15,836 bases of DNA from an uncultured Flavobacteriia bacterium (GTDB lineage Bacteria; Bacteroidota; Bacteroidia; Flavobacteriales; Flavobacteriaceae): assembly GCA_946482495.1 (NCBI GenBank), contig CAMLRV010000026.1, positions 1-15,836 of the forward strand. The letters run 5' to 3'. Below the pieces are notes generated by a model that ran no database searches, was not told where the DNA came from, and worked only from the letters and a program-made list of their open reading frames with translations. This document shows positions 1-7,600 of this stretch, in pieces (positions within the stretch are counted from its first letter, which is position 1; each line of letters opens with the position of its first letter). The position numbers were made by a program, and so were the translations under genes.

Positions 1-168
1 TTTTCTAAAATTGATAAGGATATTGTATTGTCGTCAGCTGTTTCAATTATTGAAATTTGGGACAAAAATTTATACGAATCAGCTTTAGATAGTGCAATGG
101 TTGATTTTGCAGATTTAGCGGAAGAAGTTATGGGTAATCAAAATGAAGACGAAGATGGAATATCATAA
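1..168 (+). CDS. mraZ: MraZ transcriptional regulator, C-terminal end only (cut by window edge)
   Basis: An open frame enters from the left edge and ends at TAA 166-168, leaving the last 55 residues. The residues around IIEIWDKNLYESA match the end of the second MraZ (AbrB/SpoVT-like) domain, which in this family is followed by a short acidic tail, here ending NEDEDGIS. MraZ is a ring-forming DNA-binding protein known to bind repeats in its own promoter and to control the dcw operon; the promoter and start codon lie outside the window. Its position directly before rsmH is the usual one. The coding end overlaps the rsmH start by 26 bp (or 14 bp if the second ATG of rsmH is used), so the two are probably translationally coupled. 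The identification rests on a short fragment plus context, but the context is very strong. Confidence 0.9.
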   Translation, partial: FSKIDKDIVLSSAVSIIEIWDKNLYESALDSAMVDFADLAEEVMGNQNEDEDGIS

Positions 169-1051
169 TCCTGTACTTTTAAAAGAAACGGTAGATGGTT
201 TAAATATTAAGCCAGACGGAATATATGTGGATGTAACTTTCGGTGGAGGTGGACATTCTAGAGAAATTATGAAACGCTTAGGGCCAAATGGGAAATTGTT
301 TGGTTTTGATCAGGATACAGACGCCTTAGAAAATGTTATTGATGACGAAAGATTTGTGTTAATTAATGAAAATTTCAGATACATCAAAAGATTTTTGCGT
401 TTTCATGGTGTGAAACAAGTGGATGGAATTTTAGGCGATTTCGGAGTTTCATCTCATCAATTTGATGTAGCTGATAGAGGTTTCTCGACTCGTTTTGATG
501 GTGCTTTAGATATGCGAATGAATCAAAATGACGCACTTTCAGCTTATGAAGTGGTGAATGAATATGATGAGAAAGATTTAAAACGCGTTTTTGTAGAATT
601 CGGAGAATTGAAAAATGGAGGCGCGATGGCTAGTGTGATTGTGTCAGCTAGAGGCGATAAAAAAATCAAAAATACAGAACAGTTAAAAGAAGTGTTGTCA
701 AGATTTTTACCGGGTCACAAAGCGAATAAAATTTTGGCACAAATTTATCAAGCAATTCGTATTGAAGTGAATCAAGAAATTGAAGTGCTGAAAGAATTTT
801 TAACGCAAACGGAAGAATTATTAGTGTCTGGCGGAAGACTAAGTGTGATTTCTTACCATTCTTTAGAAGATAGATTGGTAAAAAGATTCATTAGAAACGG
901 AATGTTTGAAGGAGAGCCTGAGCGTGATTTCTTTGGGAATTATGAAGTGCCTTTTAAGATTATAGAAAAACTAATTGTGCCTTCAGCTGAAGAAATTGAA
1001 ATCAATAATCGTGCAAGAAGTGCAAAATTACGTGTAGCTGAGAAAAAATAA
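143..1051 (+). CDS. rsmH: 16S rRNA (cytosine(1402)-N(4))-methyltransferase RsmH (MraW)
   Basis: RsmH uses S-adenosylmethionine to methylate N4 of C1402 of 16S rRNA in the ribosomal P site. The 302-residue length is normal for the family. Visible motifs are HNPVLLKE near residue 8, the SAM-binding glycine loop DVTFGGGGHS at 30-39, GDFGVSSHQFD near residue 100 with the adjacent DRGFS and LDMRM, the conserved SYHSLEDR at 237-244, and the C-terminal NNRARSAKLRV. The start is uncertain: ATG 143 gives MKTKMEYHNP, while ATG 155 gives MEYHNP, which is closer to the common family start. Neither has a Shine-Dalgarno site, as expected in this phylum. Both overlap the end of mraZ. The stop shares one base with the next start (TAATG at 1049-1053). 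Confidence 0.97.
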   Translation: MKTKMEYHNPVLLKETVDGLNIKPDGIYVDVTFGGGGHSREIMKRLGPNGKLFGFDQDTDALENVIDDERFVLINENFRYIKRFLRFHGVKQVDGILGDFGVSSHQFDVADRGFSTRFDGALDMRMNQNDALSAYEVVNEYDEKDLKRVFVEFGELKNGGAMASVIVSARGDKKIKNTEQLKEVLSRFLPGHKANKILAQIYQAIRIEVNQEIEVLKEFLTQTEELLVSGGRLSVISYHSLEDRLVKRFIRNGMFEGEPERDFFGNYEVPFKIIEKLIVPSAEEIEINNRARSAKLRVAEKK

Positions 1052-1410
1052 TGGCGAAAGAAAGTAGTATATATAGTCTTTTAAAAGCGAAATTCTTAAT
1101 TGATGATGATGCGCTTAAAACTTGGAAATTCATCATTTTCTTGTTTTCATTAGCTATGTTGATGATTTATTTTAATCATAATTACGACGAAAAAAATTAT
1201 AAAATCACAAGTTTAACCAATGAAGTAAAAGAGTTACGTTCCAAATTTGTGGATACACGTTCCGAGTTAATGAAGCTCAAAATGGAATCTACTATCTCTA
1301 AAAAGATGGAAATCCGACAAATTTTACCTTCATCGGTACCACCAAAAAAAATAGTAATACGCAAACCAGAAGAAAAAGGCTTTTTTGATAAGTTGAAAAT
1401 ATGGCAGTAA
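1051..1410 (+). CDS. ftsL: FtsL-like bitopic divisome protein
   Basis: A 119-residue protein with a short cytoplasmic N-terminus (about residues 1-25), one transmembrane segment (about 26-41, WKFIIFLFSLAMLMIYF) and an extracytoplasmic heptad-like region rich in K, E, L and M (about 50-90), followed by a proline/lysine-rich end. This architecture, and the position between rsmH and ftsI, is that of FtsL, which pairs with FtsB and FtsQ through its coiled coil and links them to FtsW-FtsI. Primary sequence of FtsL is poorly conserved, so the call depends on topology and synteny and on the FtsL-like family regularly found here in Bacteroidota. It starts in a TAATG overlap with rsmH, and its last 10 bases overlap ftsI, which argues for tight coupling of the two products. 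Confidence 0.85.
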   Translation: MAKESSIYSLLKAKFLIDDDALKTWKFIIFLFSLAMLMIYFNHNYDEKNYKITSLTNEVKELRSKFVDTRSELMKLKMESTISKKMEIRQILPSSVPPKKIVIRKPEEKGFFDKLKIWQ

Positions 1411-3392
1411 AAAAAGATAATATCATTTCATACAGACTCACTTTTGTGGTAGTCTGTGTTTTTGCGTTTTCTCTTGCCATTGCAGTGAAGCTTTTCAATA
1501 TCCAATGGATTGGTGGTGATTATTACAGAAATTTAGCCAAACAACGTACCGTTAAAAACTTTGAAATTCCTGCTAATAAAGGCAATATTTATTCGTCTGA
1601 CGGAAGTTTGTTAGCAACATCTATTCCAGAATATACCGTACGTTTTGATGCAGTAGCTCCTTCCGATGAAAATTTTGAAAAAAATTATGTGGCACTTTCA
1701 GATTCATTAGCACGTCTATTGGGAAAAACTTCTGGTGAATTTCAAAAAGATTTAAGAAAAGCAAGAAATACAAAAAATAGATATTGTTTTATTGCAAGAA
1801 AATTGAGCTTCACCGATTACATGCGTGTGAAAAAATTTCCATTGTTCAAATTAGGTGCGAATAAAGGCGGAATTATTACAGAGCAACAAACCGTTCGTAA
1901 ACATCCTGTCGGATTAATTGCAAACAGAACCATTGGATACGAACGTGATGGCAATCAAGGAAAAGGGCTGGAATACGCTTTTCGTAAATATTTAAATGGG
2001 ACTAACGGGCATCATTGGATGCAAAAAATCGCCAAAAATCAATGGAAACCAATTTCAGATGTAAATGAATTGGATCCAGTAGATGGTTACGATATCATTT
2101 CAACTATAGATGTGTTTATTCAAGATATTGCTCACCACGCTTTATTGAAACAATTAGAATTATACGAAGCAGACCACGGTTGTGTAGTAGTTATGGAAAC
2201 GAAAACGGGAGAAGTAAAAGCGATTTCAAATTTAGGAAGAGCAGAAGATGGTTCGTATTTCGAAACGCAAAATTATGCTGTTGCCGAATCACATGAACCG
2301 GGTTCAACTTTCAAATTGCTTGATTTAATTGCTCTTTTAGACGATAAAAAAATTGATACTTCAAAAGTGTACAATACTAATGGTGGAATTATCACTATCA
2401 AAAACAAAAAAGTAAAGGATTCTCATGAAGGTGGATATGGAACTATTTCTTTAGCACGTGGTTTTGAAGTATCATCGAACACTGTTTTAGTTCAAGCTGT
2501 TCAAGAAAATTATAAAAACAATCCAAAACAATTTACAGACAGATTAAATAGTTATGGATTGAACAAACCAATCGGAATTCAGCTTTTAGGAGAAGCCAAA
2601 TCTTATATCCCACAACCTGGAACAAAAAAGTGGAATGCACTTTCACTACCTTGGATGGCTTATGGTTATGGAGTTTCTATGACGCCTTTGCAAACATTAA
2701 CCGTTTATAACGGAATTGCGAATGATGGAAAAATGATTAAACCTATTTTCGTAAAAGAAATTAAAGAATGGAGTAAAACCATTAAAAAAATTGAAACCGA
2801 AGTCATTAACGAAAAAATGTGTTCCGATGAAACTCTAGCTAAAGTTAAAGCGGTTTTAGAAAATGTGGTAAAAAAAGGAACAGCAGCCAAATTATATTCT
2901 AAAGATTTTTCTATGGCAGGTAAAACAGGAACTGCTGCAATGAACTATGCTGTAAATGGCGGTTCTGAGAAATATTATGCATCTTCATTTGTAGGTTATT
3001 TCCCTGCAGATAACCCGAAATATTCTTGCATTGTGGTGGTACATAAGCCAAATACATCTAATAATAATTATTACGGAGCTGATGTGGCTGGTCCAGTTTT
3101 CAAAAGAATCGCTCAAAAAATATTTACGGATGTGCCTAATACGAATAAGTTTAAAAGCGTCAAATTGAAAAACGCTAAGCAAGATGTTTTGTATGCCGAT
3201 TATGAAAAGAAATCACAAGGAAATACTAATAAAGTTCCAAATGTAAAAGGAATGGCAGGCATGGATGCGGTAGCTTTATTAGAAAATTTAGGATTTAAAG
3301 TGAAGTTTACTGGAGTTGGAAAAGTGAAAAAACAATCTATTAATCCGGGTGAAGTATTTAAGAAAAACCAAACCATAACATTAGAATTGTAG
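1401..3392 (+). CDS. ftsI: Class B penicillin-binding protein, septal transpeptidase FtsI (PBP3-type) with C-terminal PASTA domain
   Basis: This 663-residue protein is the DD-transpeptidase that cross-links septal peptidoglycan, working with the polymerase FtsW. It has one N-terminal membrane anchor (about residues 12-32), a dimerisation/pedestal region (about 50-230, including the KGNIYSSDG stretch) and a transpeptidase domain. All three active-site motifs are intact: STFK with nucleophile Ser302, SSN at 358-360, and KTGT at 508-511. The last 50 or so residues (from about 613, starting VPNVKGM) form a single PASTA domain, common in Bacteroidota FtsI but absent from the E. coli protein. ATG 1401 lies inside the end of ftsL, and the stop overlaps the murE GTG by one base (TAGTG). 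PBP2 of the elongation system is an alternative name, but dcw location and the PASTA tail favour FtsI. Confidence 0.95.
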   Translation: MAVKKDNIISYRLTFVVVCVFAFSLAIAVKLFNIQWIGGDYYRNLAKQRTVKNFEIPANKGNIYSSDGSLLATSIPEYTVRFDAVAPSDENFEKNYVALSDSLARLLGKTSGEFQKDLRKARNTKNRYCFIARKLSFTDYMRVKKFPLFKLGANKGGIITEQQTVRKHPVGLIANRTIGYERDGNQGKGLEYAFRKYLNGTNGHHWMQKIAKNQWKPISDVNELDPVDGYDIISTIDVFIQDIAHHALLKQLELYEADHGCVVVMETKTGEVKAISNLGRAEDGSYFETQNYAVAESHEPGSTFKLLDLIALLDDKKIDTSKVYNTNGGIITIKNKKVKDSHEGGYGTISLARGFEVSSNTVLVQAVQENYKNNPKQFTDRLNSYGLNKPIGIQLLGEAKSYIPQPGTKKWNALSLPWMAYGYGVSMTPLQTLTVYNGIANDGKMIKPIFVKEIKEWSKTIKKIETEVINEKMCSDETLAKVKAVLENVVKKGTAAKLYSKDFSMAGKTGTAAMNYAVNGGSEKYYASSFVGYFPADNPKYSCIVVVHKPNTSNNNYYGADVAGPVFKRIAQKIFTDVPNTNKFKSVKLKNAKQDVLYADYEKKSQGNTNKVPNVKGMAGMDAVALLENLGFKVKFTGVGKVKKQSINPGEVFKKNQTITLEL

Positions 3393-4855
3393 TGAGGATA
3401 CTAAAAGACATATTATATAAAGTTACTATTGAAGCGGTTCATGGTTCAACCGATTTATCTATCGAGAAAATTGAGTTTGATTCAAGAAAAGTTTCAAATA
3501 ACGATATTTTCGTGGCGATAAAAGGTTCGCTTTCAGATGGACATCAATTTATTGATAAAGCAATTTCATTAGGAGCTGCAGTTGTGGTTTGTGAAGATTT
3601 ACCTGCAACTTTGTTAGAAAATATTACTTACGTAAAAGTTCAAAATTCGAATCAAGCTTTATCTTATTTAGCTGCGAATTATTACGATAATCCATCTCAA
3701 AAATTAAAATTAGTTGGAATTACAGGAACAAACGGCAAAACAACAATTGCTTCGTTATTATACCAAATGTTCAAAAAAGCAGGTTATAAAGTAGGTTTGC
3801 TTTCAACTGTTAAAATTATGGTTGATGATGTAGAATACAAAGCCACTCATACCACGCCAGATTCTTTAACTATCAATCACTATTTAGATGAAATGGTGGA
3901 AGTGGGTTGCGAATTCTGTTTTATGGAAGTTTCGTCTCACGGAATTCACCAAAAACGCTCTGAATCTTTACATTTTGAAGGTGGTGTGTTTACTAATTTA
4001 TCTCACGATCATTTAGATTACCACGATACGTTTGCCGAATATAGAGATGTGAAAAAATCGTTTTTCGATAATTTACCAAAATCAGCTTTTGCAATTACAA
4101 ATGTAGATGATAAAAATGGAAGTGTGATGCTTCAAAATACAGCGGCAAGAAAAAGAACGTATGCACTTAAAACCTACGCCGATTTTAAAGCACAAGTTTT
4201 AGAAAATCAGTTGTCAGGATTAGTTTTAAAGATTAATAATGATGAGGTGTGGACGAAATTAATTGGTTCTTTCAACGCCTATAATTTATTAGCGATTTAT
4301 GGAGTTGCTTTAGAATTAGGAATTGAAAGTAATGAAGCTTTACGCTTATTATCGGAATTAGAAAGTGTTTCAGGACGTTTTCAATTTATCATTTCGAATT
4401 CTAAAATTACTGCCATTGTAGATTATGCTCACACACCAGATGCATTGGAAAATGTGTTAAAAACTATTGAAGACATTCGAACGAAAAACGAGCAATTAAT
4501 TACAATTGTGGGTTGTGGTGGAGATAGAGATAAAACGAAAAGACCAATTATGGCAAACATTGCATCGCAATTAAGTGATAAAGCCATTTTTACGGCTGAT
4601 AATCCACGTACAGAAGATCCACAAACAATTATTGAAGAAATGGAAGCGGGTGTGGAAGGTCAGAATTTTAAAAAAACAATGTCTATTCTAGATCGAAAAC
4701 AAGCGATAAAAACGGCTTGTCAAATGGCAAATTCTGGTGATATTATTTTGATTGCTGGAAAAGGTCATGAAACGTATCAGGAAATTAACGGAGTGCGTCA
4801 TGATTTTGATGACATGCAAATTGTTCAAGAATTATTAAAACAATTAGAGAAATAA
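3392..4855 (+). CDS. murE: UDP-MurNAc-L-Ala-D-Glu:meso-diaminopimelate ligase MurE
   Basis: MurE is the cytoplasmic ATP-dependent ligase that adds the third residue of the peptidoglycan stem peptide. The 487-residue length is typical. The ATP-binding P-loop GTNGKTT is at 112-118 (Lys116). The likely carbamylated lysine is Lys221 in the YRDVKK context, and the central-domain THTTPDS and the YAHTPDA region of the family are present. The motif DNPRTEDP at 403-410 is the arginine-bearing signature that in characterised MurE enzymes binds meso-diaminopimelate, whereas lysine-adding enzymes differ here; a DAP-type wall is therefore predicted. Translation starts at GTG 3392 (reading MRILKDILYKV) inside the ftsI stop codon. 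No ATG nearby would preserve the conserved N-terminus, so the GTG start is well supported. Confidence 0.96.
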   Translation: MRILKDILYKVTIEAVHGSTDLSIEKIEFDSRKVSNNDIFVAIKGSLSDGHQFIDKAISLGAAVVVCEDLPATLLENITYVKVQNSNQALSYLAANYYDNPSQKLKLVGITGTNGKTTIASLLYQMFKKAGYKVGLLSTVKIMVDDVEYKATHTTPDSLTINHYLDEMVEVGCEFCFMEVSSHGIHQKRSESLHFEGGVFTNLSHDHLDYHDTFAEYRDVKKSFFDNLPKSAFAITNVDDKNGSVMLQNTAARKRTYALKTYADFKAQVLENQLSGLVLKINNDEVWTKLIGSFNAYNLLAIYGVALELGIESNEALRLLSELESVSGRFQFIISNSKITAIVDYAHTPDALENVLKTIEDIRTKNEQLITIVGCGGDRDKTKRPIMANIASQLSDKAIFTADNPRTEDPQTIIEEMEAGVEGQNFKKTMSILDRKQAIKTACQMANSGDIILIAGKGHETYQEINGVRHDFDDMQIVQELLKQLEK

Positions 4856-4876
4856 AGTAAAAAGTAAAAAGTAAAA
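4856..4876 (+). repeat. Three perfect tandem heptamers (AGTAAAA) directly after murE
   Basis: Three exact copies of AGTAAAA follow the murE stop codon without a spacer. They open the 95-bp murE-mraY gap, the second-longest untranslated stretch inside the cluster. The rest of the gap is A-rich and contains a small AT hairpin (CTATA 4888-4892 with TATAG 4896-4900) and a 9-base direct repeat CAAATAAAC (4920-4928 and 4935-4943). Function is unknown. The 7-bp period is shared with the array upstream of murD. Confidence 0.8.
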
Positions 4877-4881
4877 GTTTT

Positions 4882-4915
4882 TTTGAACTATAAACTATAG
4901 AAACAAGTAGCTTAT
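4882..4915 (+). promoter_or_regulatory. Weak candidate Bacteroidota-type promoter upstream of mraY
   Basis: TTTG at 4882-4885 is followed after 22 bases by TAGCTTAT at 4908-4915. The Bacteroidota/Flavobacterium consensus is TTTG, about 17-23 bases, then TAnnTTTG; the second box matches TAnnTT but not the final TG. The candidate would start transcription in the leader, roughly 30 bases before mraY. In a sequence this AT-rich such a match can arise by chance, so this is only a suggestion of an internal promoter. Confidence 0.2.
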
Positions 4916-4950
4916 TAAACAAATAAACGAAAACCAAATAAACCAAAAAT

Positions 4951-6171
4951 ATGTTATACTACATCTTTAAATACTTAGACGAAGCGTACAATTTGCCAGG
5001 AGCAGGTTTGTTTCAATACATCACATTCCGTTCAGGTATGGCTGTGATTTTATCGTTGTTAATTTCAACAATTTATGGTAAAAGAATTATTGCTTATTTA
5101 CGCAATAAACAGGTCGGTGAAACGGTTCGTGAATTAGGTTTAGATGGTCAAGTACAAAAAGCCGGAACACCAACTATGGGTGGAATAATTATTATTTTGT
5201 CAACATTAGTTCCCGTGTTATTATTGGCAAAGCTAGACAATATTTATATCATTTTGCTTTTGGTAACAACAGTTTGGATGGGGAGCATCGGTTTTTTAGA
5301 TGATTATATTAAAGTTTTCAAAAAAGATAAAGAGGGTTTAAAAGGTCGTTTTAAAGTAATTGGGCAAATTGGTTTAGGGATTATTGTTGGTGCAACATTA
5401 TATTTTCATCCTGGTGTAACAATTAAAGATGATGTGGTGCTAAAAAAACAAGGAATCGAAACGGTTATTAAAACTACTTCTCCAGAAGTAAAATCAATGG
5501 AAACAACCATTCCGTTCGTGAAAGATAACACTTTCGATTATGCTGAAATCTTGTCATTTATGGGTGATGATTATCAAAAATGGGCTTGGTTAATTTTTAT
5601 TCCAGTAGTTATTTTTATTATCACAGCTGTTTCTAATGGTGCCAATCTAACTGATGGAATTGATGGCTTAGCAGCAGGAACTTCAGCTATCTCAGTTTTA
5701 GTTTTAGGTATTTTCACTTTTGTATCAGGTAATATTATTTTCTCTAATTACCTGAATATTATGTACATCCCAAATTCTGGTGAAATGACCATTTATATTG
5801 CTGCTTTTGTGGGAGCATTAATTGGGTTTTTATGGTACAATACGTATCCAGCAACTGTTTTTATGGGTGATACGGGAAGTTTAACTATTGGTGGGATTAT
5901 CGCAGTAATCGCAATCGCGGTTCGTAAAGAATTAATGATCCCAGTATTGTGTGGAATTTTCTTAGCGGAAAACTTCTCAGTGGTTCTACAAGTCGCTTAT
6001 TTTAAATATACAAAAAAGAAATTTGGCGAAGGTCGTCGTATTTTCTTAATGTCGCCATTGCATCACCATTATCAGAAAAAAGGGTATCACGAAAGTAAAA
6101 TCGTAACGCGTTTCTGGATTGTGGCCATCATTTTGGCAATTTTTTCACTAGTGTCATTAAAACTACGTTAA
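4951..6171 (+). CDS. mraY: Phospho-N-acetylmuramoyl-pentapeptide-transferase MraY (lipid I synthase)
   Basis: MraY is a polytopic inner-membrane enzyme that transfers phospho-MurNAc-pentapeptide from UDP to undecaprenyl phosphate, giving lipid I. Catalytic and substrate-binding signatures are intact: the Asp pair Asp117-Asp118 in [26 protein letters not shown] at 229-240, FMGDTGS with Asp307, and the HHH motif at 371-373 near the C-terminus. About ten hydrophobic segments can be read. At 406 residues it is some 45 longer than the E. coli protein. The extra length lies in a polar stretch of about 50 residues (roughly 155-205) between membrane segments, ahead of NGANLTDG; an enlarged loop here is familiar in Bacteroidota. 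ATG 4951 follows an A-rich leader and gives the expected MLYYIFKYL start. Confidence 0.97.
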   Translation: MLYYIFKYLDEAYNLPGAGLFQYITFRSGMAVILSLLISTIYGKRIIAYLRNKQVGETVRELGLDGQVQKAGTPTMGGIIIILSTLVPVLLLAKLDNIYIILLLVTTVWMGSIGFLDDYIKVFKKDKEGLKGRFKVIGQIGLGIIVGATLYFHPGVTIKDDVVLKKQGIETVIKTTSPEVKSMETTIPFVKDNTFDYAEILSFMGDDYQKWAWLIFIPVVIFIITAVSNGANLTDGIDGLAAGTSAISVLVLGIFTFVSGNIIFSNYLNIMYIPNSGEMTIYIAAFVGALIGFLWYNTYPATVFMGDTGSLTIGGIIAVIAIAVRKELMIPVLCGIFLAENFSVVLQVAYFKYTKKKFGEGRRIFLMSPLHHHYQKKGYHESKIVTRFWIVAIILAIFSLVSLKLR

Positions 6172-6176
6172 TGAAA

Positions 6177-6232
6177 ATCATTAATCGTAAATTATTAATC
6201 GTAAATCATTAATCGTAAATCGTAAATAGTAA
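6177..6232 (+). repeat. Eight degenerate tandem heptamers (ATCGTAA type) abutting the murD start codon
   Basis: The 56 bases before the murD ATG split exactly into eight 7-base units: ATCATTA, ATCGTAA, ATTATTA, ATCGTAA, ATCATTA, ATCGTAA, ATCGTAA, ATAGTAA. The first six alternate two unit types, so they also read as three copies of a 14-base repeat. The array fills all but 5 bases of the 61-bp mraY-murD gap and forms the entire immediate leader of murD, including where a ribosome would bind. The final units provide TAAAT-like sequence just ahead of the ATG. Function is unknown; slippage could change the unit number. Confidence 0.9.
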
Positions 6233-7567
6233 ATGAGATTAGTTGTATTAGGCGGAGGAGAAAGTGGCGTTGGAACCGCTATCCTAGGAAAAAAACAGGG
6301 ATACGATGTTTTTGTGTCCGATTTTGGAAAAATTAAAGAGAATTATAAAGAAGTTCTTACAATTAATAAAATTGAATGGGAAGATGAAAAGCATACGGAA
6401 GAATTAATTCTGAATGCCGATGTAGTAATGAAAAGCCCAGGAATTCCTGAGAAATCACCAATCGTAAAAAAACTGTTGGAAATGAAAGTTCCAGTGATTT
6501 CTGAAATTGAATTTGCAGCTCCATTTACCAAGGCAATTACAATCGGAATTACGGGAAGTAATGGGAAAACAACCACTACATTATTAACCTATCATTTGCT
6601 GAAACAAGGTGGTTTAAATGTGGGATTAGCTGGAAACATCGGAAAAAGTTTTGCCTGGCAAGTGGCCGAAAATAAACACGATTGTTTTGTGCTAGAACTA
6701 AGTAGTTTTCAATTAGATGGAATCATTAATTACAAACCAGATATTGCCATAATCACCAATATCAGCCCGGATCATTTAGATAGATACAATTACGATTACA
6801 ATTTATATATCGATTCTAAGTTCCGAATTACAATGAATCAAAACGAAGACGATTATCTAATTTATGATAACGACGATGAAGCAATATCAAATTGGTTAAC
6901 CAATCATAAAATAAAAGCAAACAAAGTGCCTTTTTCTTTAACGAAGAAATTAAAAGAAGGCGGAAGTATTACAGAAAACAACGAAATCAATATCAACCTA
7001 AACGAAGAAAATTTTATTATGCCAATCAATCAACTTGCTTTAGAAGGAAAACATAACGTTAAGAACGCTATGGCAGCAGCTACAGTTGCACAATTAATGA
7101 ACATTAGAAAAGCAACAATTAAAGAAAGCTTGTCTAATTTTCAAGGCGCTGAGCACAGATTAGAGAAAGTATTAAAAATTAATAACGTTCAGTATATCAA
7201 CGATTCAAAAGCAACAAATGTAAATGCAACATTTTTTGCTTTAGATAGTATGACCACACCAACTGTTTGGATTGTTGGAGGAGTAGATAAAGGAAATGAT
7301 TACGACGAATTAATGGCATTGGTTCGTGAAAAAGTAAAAGGGATTATTTGTTTAGGAGTGGATAATAAAAAATTAGCAGAAAAGTTTGAAGGAATTGTAG
7401 ATATGTTCGTGGAAACAACTTCTATGTCTGAGGCAGTTAAAATTGCAAACAAAATGGCCGAAAAAGGTGATACTGTTTTGCTTTCTCCAGCTTGTGCGAG
7501 TTTCGATTTATTCGAAAATTACGAAGACAGAGGTCGCCAATTCAAACTAGCAGTACAGAATTTATAA
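6233..7567 (+). CDS. murD: UDP-N-acetylmuramoyl-L-alanine:D-glutamate ligase MurD
   Basis: MurD adds D-glutamate to UDP-MurNAc-L-Ala in the cytoplasm at the cost of ATP. The 444-residue length is standard. It shows an N-terminal Rossmann-like UDP-binding start (RLVVLGGGESGVG), the ATP-binding loop GSNGKTT at 108-114, LELSSFQLD, NISPDHLDRY followed by the probable carbamylated Lys196 in YIDSKF, NDSKATN at 323-329 at the start of the C-terminal domain, and SPACASFDLF from 418. All Mur ligase landmarks are intact. ATG 6233 immediately follows the heptamer array and gives the conserved start. It is separated from mraY by 61 bp and from ftsW by 33 bp. Confidence 0.97.
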   Translation: MRLVVLGGGESGVGTAILGKKQGYDVFVSDFGKIKENYKEVLTINKIEWEDEKHTEELILNADVVMKSPGIPEKSPIVKKLLEMKVPVISEIEFAAPFTKAITIGITGSNGKTTTTLLTYHLLKQGGLNVGLAGNIGKSFAWQVAENKHDCFVLELSSFQLDGIINYKPDIAIITNISPDHLDRYNYDYNLYIDSKFRITMNQNEDDYLIYDNDDEAISNWLTNHKIKANKVPFSLTKKLKEGGSITENNEININLNEENFIMPINQLALEGKHNVKNAMAAATVAQLMNIRKATIKESLSNFQGAEHRLEKVLKINNVQYINDSKATNVNATFFALDSMTTPTVWIVGGVDKGNDYDELMALVREKVKGIICLGVDNKKLAEKFEGIVDMFVETTSMSEAVKIANKMAEKGDTVLLSPACASFDLFENYEDRGRQFKLAVQNL

Positions 7568-7572
7568 GAAAC

Positions 7573-7589
7573 TTGACGTCAAAAGTCAA
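7573..7589 (+). repeat. Palindrome and inverted repeat between murD and ftsW
   Basis: TTGACGTCAA at 7573-7582 is a perfect 10-base palindrome. Its left half TTGAC also pairs with a second GTCAA at 7585-7589. Together they occupy half of the 33-bp murD-ftsW gap. A 5-bp RNA stem would be weak and has no T-tract, so it is not a terminator. A protein binding site is possible but unsupported beyond symmetry. Confidence 0.55.
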
Positions 7590-7600
7590 ACAGAAATAAG

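Noticed and set aside
2705..2890. Minus-strand open frame of 61 codons inside ftsI, one of many such frames across the window
   Set aside because: It lies antisense to an intact, motif-rich gene, has low-complexity hydrophobic translation and no recognisable domain. The other minus-strand frames (for example 7951-8307 and 13407-13736) are the same kind of shadow.
4888..4900. Small hairpin CTATA-AAC-TATAG before mraY
   Set aside because: Five A/T-dominated pairs with a 3-base loop are expected by chance in sequence of this composition.
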